In this document: positions 20,482 to 29,920 of the stretch, piece after piece
How the letters are laid out: the number at the start of each line of letters is the position of its first letter
Position numbering within the stretch: the stretch's first letter is position 1
Assembly: GCA_015179025.1 (NCBI GenBank)
Contig: WHUX01000413.1
Span: forward strand, 1 to 30,635
Source: Terfezia claveryi
Lineage: Eukaryota; Ascomycota; Pezizomycetes; Pezizales; Pezizaceae
Reading direction: 5' to 3'
DNA length: 30,635 bases
Made by a program: the position numbers and the translations under genes
The notes under the pieces: generated by a model
Databases searched by the model: none
What the model was told of the DNA's origin: nothing
What the model saw: the letters and a program-made list of their open reading frames with translations, nothing else

Positions 20482-21487
20482 AACCCTTTTCCCCGTTTGC
20501 TGAAGTCAGATTCAGTTAGTTGAGCTTCTTCTTCTTTGGTAGAACCCTCCGAAGCTTCTCATCTACTCCATAGTTCTATATCTTCGTCATCATCTTACTT
20601 GTTGGGTTTGTTATTGCAATCCTATCTACTGGTGAGTAAAGTTCTTTATATCAAGTGCAAGATGGATCAAGCGTGAGGATGCACTTACCTCTTTAATATC
20701 TGCCCCAATGTCCTTATTACTTAAATAATCGTCAGTACCCCCCTTAGCTAATTCCTCTTGAATAGTTAGCATCCGACCTTCGGGTATGTTAGGGCTTTTG
20801 TCACTAGGTTTGTTAGCACCTGTATCACTAGTTATATTGGCATCTGTGTCACGTGTAGCTCTAGAGTCGGGTATCGAGACTAGTGGAGTTGGCTCTTGGA
20901 ATTGGGTATAGGCTCGGCAGTTTATTGGCACAACGTTAATGACGACGGCGAACTACTGTACTGGCTTGACCCCTATTGCTTCCAATTCCCCATTTGGAAT
21001 TTGGAAATCGGGGAGCTCTTGTTGCTCCTCCAATTCCAAGTATAATCTCATTTGGTCATTCTAGAGTTGATACCACTGGTAGAGAATATATGCCCTTTTG
21101 CAGATGAATATCAGGTCCCACATCCTTTGGACAATTTTTTCGAAGTTTCTTTGTTCAACATCATTTAACTAGTTTCTCTGAGTGCCAATTGCCCTTCCAG
21201 TTATTGTAGCATGTTCCGCCTCCTTAATCCCTCCTTTGAGTACCCTGTTGACTTTTTGTCTTTTCTAGTCCTTAGCATGCTTCCACGACAAAGGGGGGCC
21301 AAGCAGTTTCTTGTAGGTCTCTCGAATTTTTTTCATGTGGGGATTGGTGGAAGTGCCCTATGCATTTCTCCCCCCGCTAAATTCGGTATATGGATTGAAC
21401 TCCCTCGAGTCTTATAGGAAGTTGGCATATTTGGCATAAAGATTCCTTGGAGATGGGATAGCTAATCTCACACTTGTATTTCTTTTT

Positions 21488-21700
21488 TTAGGAATATCCT
21501 CAGTTAGTTCGGCTGTCCTTATTCTTGGAATATCCATAATTGGGGGTAGGTAAAAAGCTAGTTCAGCTCTTGTCCTTCTTCTTATTGGAACATTTTCAAC
21601 TGGGAGGGAAACCAGGGCTAGTTCGGCTCTTGTCCTCCTTCTTCTTATAACATCCTCAATTAAGGGTGATAATTTTGCTCTTGTCTTCCTTTTTTTGGAA
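21488..21700 (-). repeat. 60-bp coding repeat in gene X
   Basis: About three and a half units encode RRTRAEL-type 20-residue repeats with V-E/I-x-D-V/I-P ends. On the plus strand the shared words are CTAGTTCGGCTCTTGTCCT and CTTCTTATTGGAACAT or variants. Confidence 0.75.
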
Positions 21701-21944
21701 CATGCTCTGTTGTCTGTACTGCCAGTGCTTTATGAGTTATCATGCCTTCTTTCTCAATAAGCTTCGGCCTCTTCCCCGCCGAGCTAGCTGGTCCTTCTCG
21801 AGTTGACTTTTTTTTCTGCATAGTAGACTCTGGTGCCGAGCTGGTTGGCGCTTTACCAGTTGTCTTACTTTTCTTCTGAGCATTGTAGATTTTAAATACA
21901 AACTTCGTCAGTCTTTCCACTTTGGACTCAATGTCGTTCCACTT

Positions 21945-22190
21945 CACACGACCTCTATGATAGCCTCTGTAATATGACTTTGCAATATATACCCCTTCGT
22001 TATCTTCATAGCTGCTAGTTATTTAGATGGGAATATCTGTGATTGAGATAACTGATAGTTAGTGAATATGCTAACTTCAGATTTCCTGATATGACCTCCG
22101 TTATAGCCTCTATGACATCCTCCATGATAGCATCTGTAACATGGCTTTGCACATACCCCTTGGTTATCTTCACAGCAGATTATATAGATA
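21945..22190 (-). repeat. Imperfect tandem duplication of about 120 bp
   Basis: GACCTCTATGATAGCCTCTG..GTTATCTTCATAGCTG near 21950-22015 recurs, diverged, as GACATCCTCCATGATAGC..GTTATCTTCACAGCAG near 22108-22180. On the minus strand both contain EDN[E/Q]GV with YHxG repeats. Confidence 0.65.
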
Positions 22191-22394
22191 CAAATCACTG
22201 TACAAGTGCTGATGATTTCTTGAACCTGGTAGATAAATGGAAGATAACCACCAAAACCCTTTTTTTATGCAAATAAATGAATTCTTTGTTTATAAGCAAA
22301 CCTGGATGCCATTAACCAAACACGGCTATGCGACTAGCGTCACCACGAGGCGTGCACATAAGTGCTTACATTATGAATTTCACCTGCACTCAAG

Positions 22395-22960
22395 TCTATA
22401 TATGAATAAATGGGTCCATGTTTAATTTTGGTTGACATACTGAAGGATATTGGGCCAAAATGAAAATCAGAAGAGCTCAGCCCAATCTCAATACTAAGAC
22501 TTCCCCCCACAGTGGCCTCTTCAATAACTTGTGCTTCCTGCTGCCTTTGCCATCCCTTTTGTTTGCGAACCTGGCATTGCCAGGTTGACCGGTCTTTGGA
22601 CCACCTTGTCCTTCTTAGGTTAATAGTCCCAACTGTAGGCAAAAAAAGATTTAGGGGCTGATTTATAGAATTCTGCTACTGATGAGGAGCACGTGAGACA
22701 TTAATAATGGGGGGGGTGGCAAATGACAGGGAAAGTTGTACCGGTTGGGAATGTTCATATAGGGTGTATAGGGGTTGCCTTGGAGTTTCGTCGAGTGGCT
22801 CCTCATTCTCTTTATTAACCTCTGGGTCAGGATTGCCCTCCTACATCTCTACCTCTATTTCCTGCAAAACCCTTCTACCATCTCTTACATGATCACTGTC
22901 AGTGTCGGCTTTGCTAGGTATGGCAGGTACTTCTAGTATTAGACATCGTAACTGATTTCA
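22395..22960 (-). pseudogene. Upstream coding block, possible 5' exon of gene X
   Basis: A coherent minus-strand frame of about 180 codons reads LEVPAIPSKADTDSDHVRDG, then NPDPEVNKENEEPLDETPRQ, then RRTRWSKDRSTWQCQVRKQK and KGWQRQQEAQVIEEAT. Only two stops (both TAG, explicable by CAG or TGG to TAG) interrupt it. Charged composition and even codon use argue that it once coded. No start codon is evident. Whether it joins the main part of gene X (22020 downwards) through the 22400-22190 interval, perhaps by an intron, cannot be decided here. Confidence 0.45.
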
Positions 22961-23485
22961 CACATGGTATCAGGTTTGATAATCACTGGAAGTTTGGAGT
23001 TAAAAATTAGCTGCAAGCCGAAAATAAGGTTGTGTCAAATCAAGTGAGTTACCACACAATACAGCTATACGCCCTTTTCCTATTCCTCACTACAAATCAG
23101 TTTCCAGCACCACAAACCACTCGACCTTGCAGTAGACGTGGTTGCCAGGTGCTTCAAACATGACCCACTCAAGGTAACAGGAAAATACGATCATTATTAT
23201 TTGTTCAGTAGAACTGTGCAAAATAGGACAAGCCCACATGACTATCATATTTACTTAAATAATATAGGATATGTACGCAACCTCATATAGGGCAAGCAAA
23301 AAAGTATGGAAGTCATACCTTGACGACATATTTTGTTGTGGTGAAGTAATAATGGATTGGAGGTGGCTTGGTGCGGAATGACAAAGGGGTCTGGAGATGT
23401 AGATAATGGAGGATAGAAAGTGAATAGAGTGGTAGAGTGGGGACATGACGAATTTATCTAGCACCAGCAGACGCTGGCCCAAGCA
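22961..23485. other. Intergenic stretch without a recognisable gene
   Basis: A mixed-composition interval between the minus-strand block ending at 22960 and the plus-strand relics starting near 23490. These diverge, so promoters may have lain here. A 75-codon minus frame at 23255-23482 has no recognisable features. Confidence 0.45.
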
Positions 23486-23489
23486 ATGT

Positions 23490-23890
23490 CTTTAGTCATT
23501 TCCTTTAGACCTAGGCATATACTACCTGTTTCGGAACTGGTACAATAACTTGCCTGCGTTGGCTGGAACTATACTTCGGCAAGTAATGAACAACATTATT
23601 GCCTGTACAGCAATTGATCAGTCAATACATTGTGAACAACTAGCTATATCAGGATTAACCGTGCTATTCAAAAGATGCATTGACTGTTACTACATGAGAC
23701 AGAGAATGCTTCACCTGCTAGCCTACCTCCTACTGGCTAAACCAACTCTTATGGTATAGATTATACTATCGACTCATCGCCATCAACTCATTGCTTTCAT
23801 AGATGAGGTACTATTATGAACTATTGTGGCTGTTCTATACCAGGTTGGAGTAGATCAGGATGGTACTTCTATTTGGTAGTATCTTGTGCT
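23490..23890 (+). pseudogene. Plus-strand coding relic of unknown family
   Basis: The frame LDLGIYYLFRNWYNNLPALA runs on through LRQVMNNIIACTAIDQSIH, LFKRCIDCYYMRQRMLHLLA and LLLAKPTLMV to TAG at 23757. After the stop it continues sensibly (STHRHQLIAFIDEV, LYQVGVDQDG) to about 23880, with one more stop. A TGTCACGGA array follows at once. It could be an upstream exon of the gene at 24283-25353, with the array inside an intron, but no splice pair was established. Confidence 0.4.
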
Positions 23891-23901
23891 TTACTTATGT
23901 G

Positions 23902-24037
23902 GTCATAGATATTTTTTCTTGTCACGGATATTTTTTTTGTCACAGACGGGTTATTTTGTCATGGATGTCTTGTCATAGATATCTTGTCATGGATATCTTA
24001 TTATGGATGTCTTATCATGGATGTGTTGTCACAGATC
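23902..24037 (+). repeat. TGTCACGGA-core array, mostly 14-bp period
   Basis: About nine cores (TGTCACGGATA, TGTCACAGACG, TGTCATGGATG, TGTCATAGATA and others). The first three are 18-20 bp apart and the next five about 14 bp apart with TGTCTT or TATCTT spacers. Confidence 0.85.
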
Positions 24038-24282
24038 TTTTGCCTTGTCCTAGATGAGCCATGCAGGTCTTTCCCACGACTAATACCAGCCAGGTCCTTT
24101 GGATACAATTATTATTAGCTGTGAACTAGTCTACTTTTGTCCTCCCATTCTACGTCAGAATTAGAGGTAGACAATCTACTAAAAGAGGATATTGCTATTT
24201 AAGGATTCTTTCTAGAACTGTCAACTGGAGTTTTGCTTATATATAGTTCGTCAGGGCTGTAATTCTCACTGACTATATTACA

Positions 24283-25353
24283 ATGAGCATTATGCTAAGA
24301 ACCCTACCTCACAATATGCCCGAATACTACAATCTTGAAGATGAATTCGCTTTTGAAGAGTTCTGGCAGCCATAGAGAGATACTGCAGGCCTACGATGCA
24401 TCCTTAGTCTACAGGTTATGCAATTGATAATGTCCCAGTCCACCCAGTTGGTTATGGACCGATTTGACACTAATAGGATTACCTCCTAAGCAGTAGCTAT
24501 AGAGCTTCTAGAGAGGATTTGGTTTGATGGGTGTGATCTAGTATTCCCCATAAGCTTGCATAGTGGTACACAAATCTTTTACCTAGATGACTATACTCTC
24601 TATGATTTGTTATGGGTTATCCTTTTCTACCATTACCTGAGTGGCAGCCAACAATCATGGGGTTTATGCCAAAATTGTCAATTCCCATCGGTAAGTTAAC
24701 TCTGTGCTAAAACATTGAGGTCTCAACTTACTACATGCTAGATACTCTCCCAAACCCACCGGATCCCTAATGGGGCAATCATTTGACATCCAGTGTATAT
24801 ATCACCGCAATGGCATCCCTCACCTAGAATAACAGTATTATATTGTGAGCAAGAGTTCTGGCTTCAGCCTTCAAGAAGGTGTATTTCTAATCCTTGCATA
24901 TAGACAGAGTGTAGTCTGGTTAGACAGAGCATCGGGCTAACTATGTCTAGACCTCAAGAGATTATGGAACTATTAGCTAGTCCCGATTGGCCATTGAGAT
25001 GTAGTATACTCCAACTGGATTTGACTAATATCCCCGATGATATATCAGAGCTACCAGAAAGTAATGTCGGTGACAGCTCTGGACCAATTGATAACGCTAG
25101 CCCGACTAAGTCTGAACTCGGGAATGACTTTAAAGATGACATGATGGAGGACAATATTGACTGGGATTCTAGTTATAGTGATTCATCGTCTTCCTTCAGC
25201 GAAAGCTCTAACTGTACAACTGAGCTCTTGTAGTTATCCTACAGCTCAGAGGATTCAGGTGATGACAATAATGACAACACACATGATGACCACGAAGACA
25301 TCGGGGACCCTTTTTGGAATGATTGGATGGTTGCGTGGTTGGATTGGGATTGA
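24283..25353 (+). pseudogene. Two-exon gene relic of unknown family with an acidic C-terminus (gene Y)
   Basis: ATG at 24283 opens MSIMLRTLPHNMPEYYNLED. Exon 1 is 24283-24690 (136 codons) and exon 2 is 24742-25353, in the same phase, giving 339 codons. Readable blocks are MDRFDTNRIT, ELLERIWFDGCDLVFPI, FYLDDYTLYDLLWVILFYHY and CQNCQFPS in exon 1; RPQEIMELLASPDWPLRCS, LDLTNIPDDISELPESNVG and an acidic Ser-rich tail ending FWNDWMVAWLDWD in exon 2. Five internal stops (TAG, TAA, TGA, TAG, TAG at about 24373, 24481, 24784, 24898 and 25231) are each one transition from Gln, Arg or Trp codons. I recognise no domain. The long consistent frame plus a clean intron argues for a real former gene. Confidence 0.6.
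24691..24741 (+). other. Intron of gene Y
   Basis: 51 nt, donor GTAAGT, TGCTAAAAC as possible branch site, acceptor GCTAG. Removal keeps phase 0 on both sides. Confidence 0.55.
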
Positions 25354-25416
25354 GTTTGGTGTGCTGTAGATGTACTACAGTATAATTGACTATGCTTATT
25401 GAAGTATATAAATTTG

Positions 25417-25515
25417 TGTTATCATGGATTGCATCTCAGGTACCAATGGAATGTCTTCTACAGAATCCGTAACAAGCATGCGTTATCCGTAACATGTGCC
25501 AACTTGTCACAAAAT
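25417..25515. repeat. TGTCACGGA cores in mixed orientation
   Basis: Plus-strand TATCATGGATT (25419) and TGTCACAAAAT (25505) enclose two minus-strand cores TGTTACGGATT and TGTTACGGATA (about 25470 and 25490). The only cluster here with both orientations. Confidence 0.6.
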
Positions 25516-26875
25516 ATGAATAAATAATTATCTCTTTCCTAATGCCTTTCCCAACTTATTGCCAACTTCCAGGAATATAATAGCCAGATGATCTTGCCCC
25601 ATACTCGAACGTATCTCGATCTGCAAGTGTACACATAGGTACCTCATTCTAACTCAATGGTTTCTACTCTCACCAGAATATTAGGTGGAACTACTTTCCA
25701 GTGGGAAGCAGAGCAATCTGTGCCTTTTGATAAATGGTGGGAAACTACTGACTAGGCAGGCAAGCTCCATGAAAATCTGGCCAAAGAGATGCAAAGTAAC
25801 AATATGAATCCACCTCGATAGGATTCTAAACTTCGAACAGCAGCACACTAGGCCCATTTTGGACAAGGCGCAAAGATCCAGAGCGGGGAGCCTTTCATAT
25901 TTTGTTTATCTTGCAAGGGTACCTTGCAATACTCTAGTGCATTCAATGTGGGCACCATACATATGAGAGGTCACCTCACCTCAGAGAGATGTCAGTCAGC
26001 TAGTGGGTGAAAGGATCAAGACATTTCAACCCTGTTTGGGAAGGTAATTATATAATCTATACCTACCCTGCAATAATTGAGGAAACAAGCTTATGTTACA
26101 CTTAAGCAACACCTCCTACCACACAATCCCCGCAAGTGCAATTTAGTAATAATGCCTTCAAACATGAACTCATGAAAACTATAATAGCTACCAACTTATC
26201 TTTCCGAACTATCTAATATCTACAGTTCCAGAATCTCCTGAAATTACTTAGATCTAGAATTGATATCCCTTCTCCCACTACACTTCGCAGGGGTGTACAT
26301 AATTATGCAGCTGAAGTTTAAGTGAAAGTTGAAAAAAGTCTCCTGAGAGATACATTCCTACACCTGGCTACAGACTGTTGGACTTCTCCAAATAAGTTAG
26401 CATTCATGGGGACAACAATTCATTATATTGACTAAGACTGGCAGCTGCACCAACATACAATCGGATTCCAGTACCTAGGTGGGGAAGCTCATAGCATTAT
26501 TCACTTGGGTAACAATCTAAGTAAATTAATACAGAAATATAGCATCACGAACTGAGTTTTGGCTGTTGTTTTAGATAATGCAAATGTTAACACAGCATTG
26601 GCTAAGCATTTACAAGCCAATGTTTTTGGTACTAAATGAGACCCACTGCAATACTGACTTCCCTGCCTAGCACATGTCATTGCTTTGGTCAGCAACGAGT
26701 TTATGAAAGCACTCAAGTCCAACCCAAATAATGAAGATCCTAGCTGGTCCATACCTCCAATCGAGTCGTCAATAAGAGTGCTATAGAACTATACTGTAGG
26801 TACTTTCGTACGATCTGTTTGCAAAGTAAGTCATTTTCTGTACTACTTAATAAACAAAGGTAGATCATGAAAGGC

Positions 26876-26932
26876 AAACATGTCACGGAATGGCAGACAT
26901 GTCACGGAAGGCTAATACGAGTTACGAAACCT
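26876..26932 (+). repeat. TGTCACGGA cores inside a hAT intron
   Basis: ATGTCACGGAATG and ATGTCACGGAAGG, 20 bp apart, plus a weaker AGTTACGAAAC. All lie within the 126-nt intron 26826-26951 of the transposase relic. Confidence 0.75.
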
Positions 26933-27622
26933 ATTGCTAAAATTTATGTAGGTTCGAAAGCTCTGTAAGGCTATAGTTGCCAGCCGACAACACCTGGCAC
27001 AATTCAAGGAACTCCAAACTGACACCCAAGCACCTATGGGCCTCATTCAGGATGTCAAAATGCGCTGGAACTCAACGTTTGAAATGCTTACATGAGCATT
27101 GAGGCTCCAGTGCTACATTGAGCAATAGATTGCTCTAGCTATGACAGAGAACAAGTACTCTGAGTTGTGGTTGAGTCAGGAGGAGTAGACCTAAGTTCAG
27201 GAGGCTACTATTTTCCTCAAACCTTTGTCGGATTACACTCACGCTATCTCCACAGGACAGCATGTGACCATACACAATGCGTTCTTCATCTACAATAACA
27301 TCTTCGACCACATAGAAAAACAGGAGAAACATATACGCAAACTTCCCGGTAATCCTACCTGGGCTCCAGGGTTTCTCTCCGTGATGAAAGCATGTCAGCA
27401 TATATTCCAGAAGTATTATTCTAGGACTGAAAAACAATCTCTCATCTACAACCTTACCACTATCCTTGATTTATCTAAGAAATTATCCTTGTACATGGAC
27501 TGGAGAAATCTCACCGTCCAAAATCCAAGTGGGATATAGGAGAACAGTGACTCTATTGCATACACGGAGTATTACAAGTACGTTTGAATTTACTCTGCCC
27601 CTCCCTATGTTGCCCAATATGT

Positions 27623-27702
27623 TTTCCATGATACCAGATTTTCCGTGACATGAGATTTTCCATGACACGGGATTTTTTGTAATATGATACCCTCCATGAC
27701 AT
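27623..27702 (-). repeat. TGTCACGGA-core array in the right hAT relic
   Basis: Minus-strand cores TGTCATGGAGG, TGTCATGGAAAAT, TGTCACGGAAAAT and TATCATGGAAAA. This is the inverted counterpart of 1639-1697. Confidence 0.75.
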
Positions 27703-28626
27703 ACAGAAAGACAATTCTTACAAAATTCCATGCTCAGAGTTCAGTTCGAAGATTATTTTGATCATAATTATACCAAGTATGCGCCAGAACCTCCGGTTCA
27801 TAACATATAAGTTAATGATGGAGAACAATCCTATATTATGCGTTGACTGTAAGAGTGTACAACAGTACAATTGGAGGATGTACTCGAGATCAAAAGATAC
27901 CTTTCGATTCTAGTAACAACACTGAATGGAAAATGCCCCCTCTCCTGTTGGAAAGTCCATGCTAGTGAATTTCTGGTGCTGGCATGAATGGTAAAGGACA
28001 TATTAAGTATTCTACTGATATCTGTGCCAGTGGAGTGAATATTCAGTAGTGCTAGAGATATTTTGCCTTACAGATGGAACAGAATATGTCATGAGATGAT
28101 AACTATGCTGATGCTAACCAAATCGTAGGCAACTGTACACGTGAAATATGGAGCTCCAGAGGGACAAATTACACCAGCATATGTAGAAGAAGGGATAGCC
28201 AATCTGGATAAAGGTGAGGTAATACTAGAGAATGAGGCTCTCAGTTAAGATGCAGACTTCCTCTGCCGTATGGTACCATAATCCCTAGATTACACAGAGG
28301 GAACAACGGACTTGGATTTAGATATAGATTGTGACATAGATGCAGGTGCGAGTGGTCTAATAGAGGATTACCTGAAAAATGACCTGGCAGACTCAGCATT
28401 GGATAATACAAGCCTATCACATAGTCTGATAGAACATTCTATACCAGGCTTGTTGAACTCATTCCATTGAACTGTATTGCATCAGCAAGAAGCAACACCA
28501 TCCCCCTTAACTCCACGTCGGAGCGTGAAGCACCGTGCATCACCATCCATAAGCCTGATGCTATCAATGGCAACCAGGTTTCAGAAGAAACTACAACCTG
28601 CTCAGCATAGGAACTATAAAGTCTGA

Positions 28627-29005
28627 GTAAGTAGTGTATATTATATAGGGTTTGATGATATGTAGGGCATGCGGGATGGTAATTATTACTGCTGGCTCTG
28701 TAATCAGGAGTGTCTAGAGATGTTGTAGTTTAAGTATTGGTATTTGATAGGGAATGTTTCTCTTGTGTGTTGGGAATATTTTTGGATTTAGAGTTTTTTT
28801 TTTTAGGTAGTGTTAGGTTTGATTTTGAGTTTTGTTAGCAAATTGGTATTCAGATATATTTTGCTATGATAAAAAATGTTTCTTTTGTGTCTTGGGATTG
28901 TTTTTTGAGTTAGATTTCCTTTGTTTTATATGGAATATATTAGAATCGAATTTTTGTGGGGTTATTTTATATTGCTCTAACTCGGCTATATGCTGTCGGC
29001 GGATG
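28627..29005. other. T-rich stretch without a recognisable gene
   Basis: Downstream of the hAT stop. Contains long T runs and a partial repeat of AATGTTTCTTTTGTGT(C/G)TTGGGA (about 28750 and 28876). No coding signal. Confidence 0.5.
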
Positions 29006-29447
29006 AGTTCTCAAACATACTGTATATAATTCAGGTCAAATTTAACTTAGCACACTATTACTGTCATGGATTTCTTGTACGTCACGGATTTCTTGCATGT
29101 TATGGATTGCCTCCACTGTTATAGATTGCTTACACTATCATGCAATTGTCACCATTTCTCACAGTCTCGTAGTTGTCATGGAATTGTCTAAAGTTGTCAC
29201 GGAATCAACTCAAGTTATCACAGAATCAACTCAAGTTGTCATGGAATCAACTCAAGTCGTTACGGAATCAACTCAAGTTGTTACGGAATCAACTCAAGTT
29301 GTCATAGAATCAACTCAAGTTGTCACAAAATCAACTCAAGTTGTTACAGAATCAACTCAAGTTGTTACGGATTCCTTAGGTATCACCGATTGCTCCTTAT
29401 TACGGAATTCTCTCAAGTTGTCATGGAATTTAACTTGTCACAGAATT
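29006..29447 (+). repeat. Large TGTCACGGA array, unit B
   Basis: Begins GTTCTCA with the TATATAAT..GGTCAAATTTAACTTAG leader of unit A. From 29061 it has about 18 cores. Its centre (about 29177-29378) is a regular 21-bp array, TGTCACGGAATCAACTCAAGT with transition variants, about nine units. It ends TTGTCACAGAATTG. Unit A has fewer 21-bp units, so the copies differ by repeat number. Confidence 0.9.
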
Positions 29448-29539
29448 GTTTAAAGCTAACTCGGGCAAATTTCTCTAGCAAGAGAAAAATTTAGTGACGA
29501 TAGAAACGAAGTATACAGTGAAATATCAGTCAGTAATTC

Positions 29540-29660
29540 TTATCGAGGACTCGGTTAATTACCGAGTACTCAGCGAGTCGGTATGAGGTGGCATCGTTAG
29601 AAATGTGGCCAGTGTGAGTCGGTACCGAGTCAGAAAAATAGTTGTAAAACTCGCCTCGAC
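29540..29660. repeat. CGAGT/ACTCG-rich segment, copy 2
   Basis: CpG-rich run with GGACTCGG, ACCGAGTACTC, GCGAGTCGG, GAGTCGGTACCGAGTC and CTCGCCTCGACTC. It shares words and composition, not a clean alignment, with 2740-2900. Confidence 0.45.
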
Positions 29661-29797
29661 TCACCTTGAGATGCACACTACCTATACTACTTTACCTATT
29701 ATAGTAATTTTATGCTACTGGTAATAACTTTAATAGTAAGACTGAACAATATACTATTAGTAATCTACTTTATAGTATATATTACTAGCCTGGGATT

Positions 29798-29835
29798 ATC
29801 TGATTAGATAAGATTCTTATCTTATCTAATCAGAT
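29798..29835. repeat. Perfect inverted repeat, 16-bp arms, 6-bp loop
   Basis: ATCTGATTAGATAAGA, TTCTTA, TCTTATCTAATCAGAT. It would form a hairpin or cruciform. It may be a remnant of a foldback or MITE-like element. There is no gene ending next to it. Confidence 0.9.
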
Positions 29836-29920
29836 CTTCCAGTCCCTCTAACAACACTTTATATTTTTTTAACCTAAGAACTTGATTCTTACCTAACTAG
29901 GAAGGCCTGATTAACCTTAC

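Larger units (their letters stand above)
20477..22020 (-). pseudogene. Gene X relic, main part upstream of the gypsy insertion
   Basis: A minus-strand frame runs from about 22010 (SYEDNEGVYIAKSYYRGYHR) through a Lys/Ser-rich region (GKAPTSSAPESTMQKKKSTR), a Arg-rich 20-residue repeat region (RRRRTRAELA...), and a helical region (NFEKIVQRMWDLIFICKRAY, about 21120) to the acidic QEELAKGGTDDYLSNKDIG (about 20720). An intron 20688-20622 (GTAAGT..ATAG, 67 nt) joins DIKE to DCNNKPNK in phase. It then reaches the gypsy at KRGKGLL and resumes at 11501. One frameshift lies in an A-run near 21690, and about eight stops are seen, mostly TAG or TAA. The composition (acidic and basic blocks, no membrane segment) suggests a nuclear protein. 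I do not recognise the family. Confidence 0.6.
25657..28626 (+). pseudogene. hAT-family transposase relic, near full length
   Basis: ATG at 25657 opens MVSTLTRILGGTTFQWEAEQ. A BED-type zinc finger follows: C-LS-C at about 25909-25920, then H-MRG-H at about 25960-25970. The core reads TDCWTSPNKLAFMGTTIHYI (about 26370), VVLDNANVN (about 26567), CLAHVIAL (about 26668) and KMRWNSTFEMLT (about 27058). The C-terminal dimerisation region reads ISVPVE-stop-IFSSARDILPYR (about 28020). It ends RNYKV-TGA. Introns are likely at about 26044-26106 and 26826-26951. In an active element this enzyme cuts out and reinserts the transposon. At least a dozen stops inactivate it. No terminal inverted repeats or 8-bp duplication were found, so the element ends are open. 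27030-28626 has an inverted partner at 692-2282. Confidence 0.88.

Noticed and set aside
11507..22960. A giant cargo-carrying element of Starship type
   Set aside because: No tyrosine-recombinase captain gene or its motifs were seen.
29061..29447. CRISPR-like regular array
   Set aside because: The spacers are themselves repeated, the period changes between loci, and the window is eukaryotic.
29097..29453. Plus-strand frame with seven-residue VVTESTQ repeats
   Set aside because: It simply translates the 21-bp TGTCACGGA array, and the matching unit A does not keep the frame.
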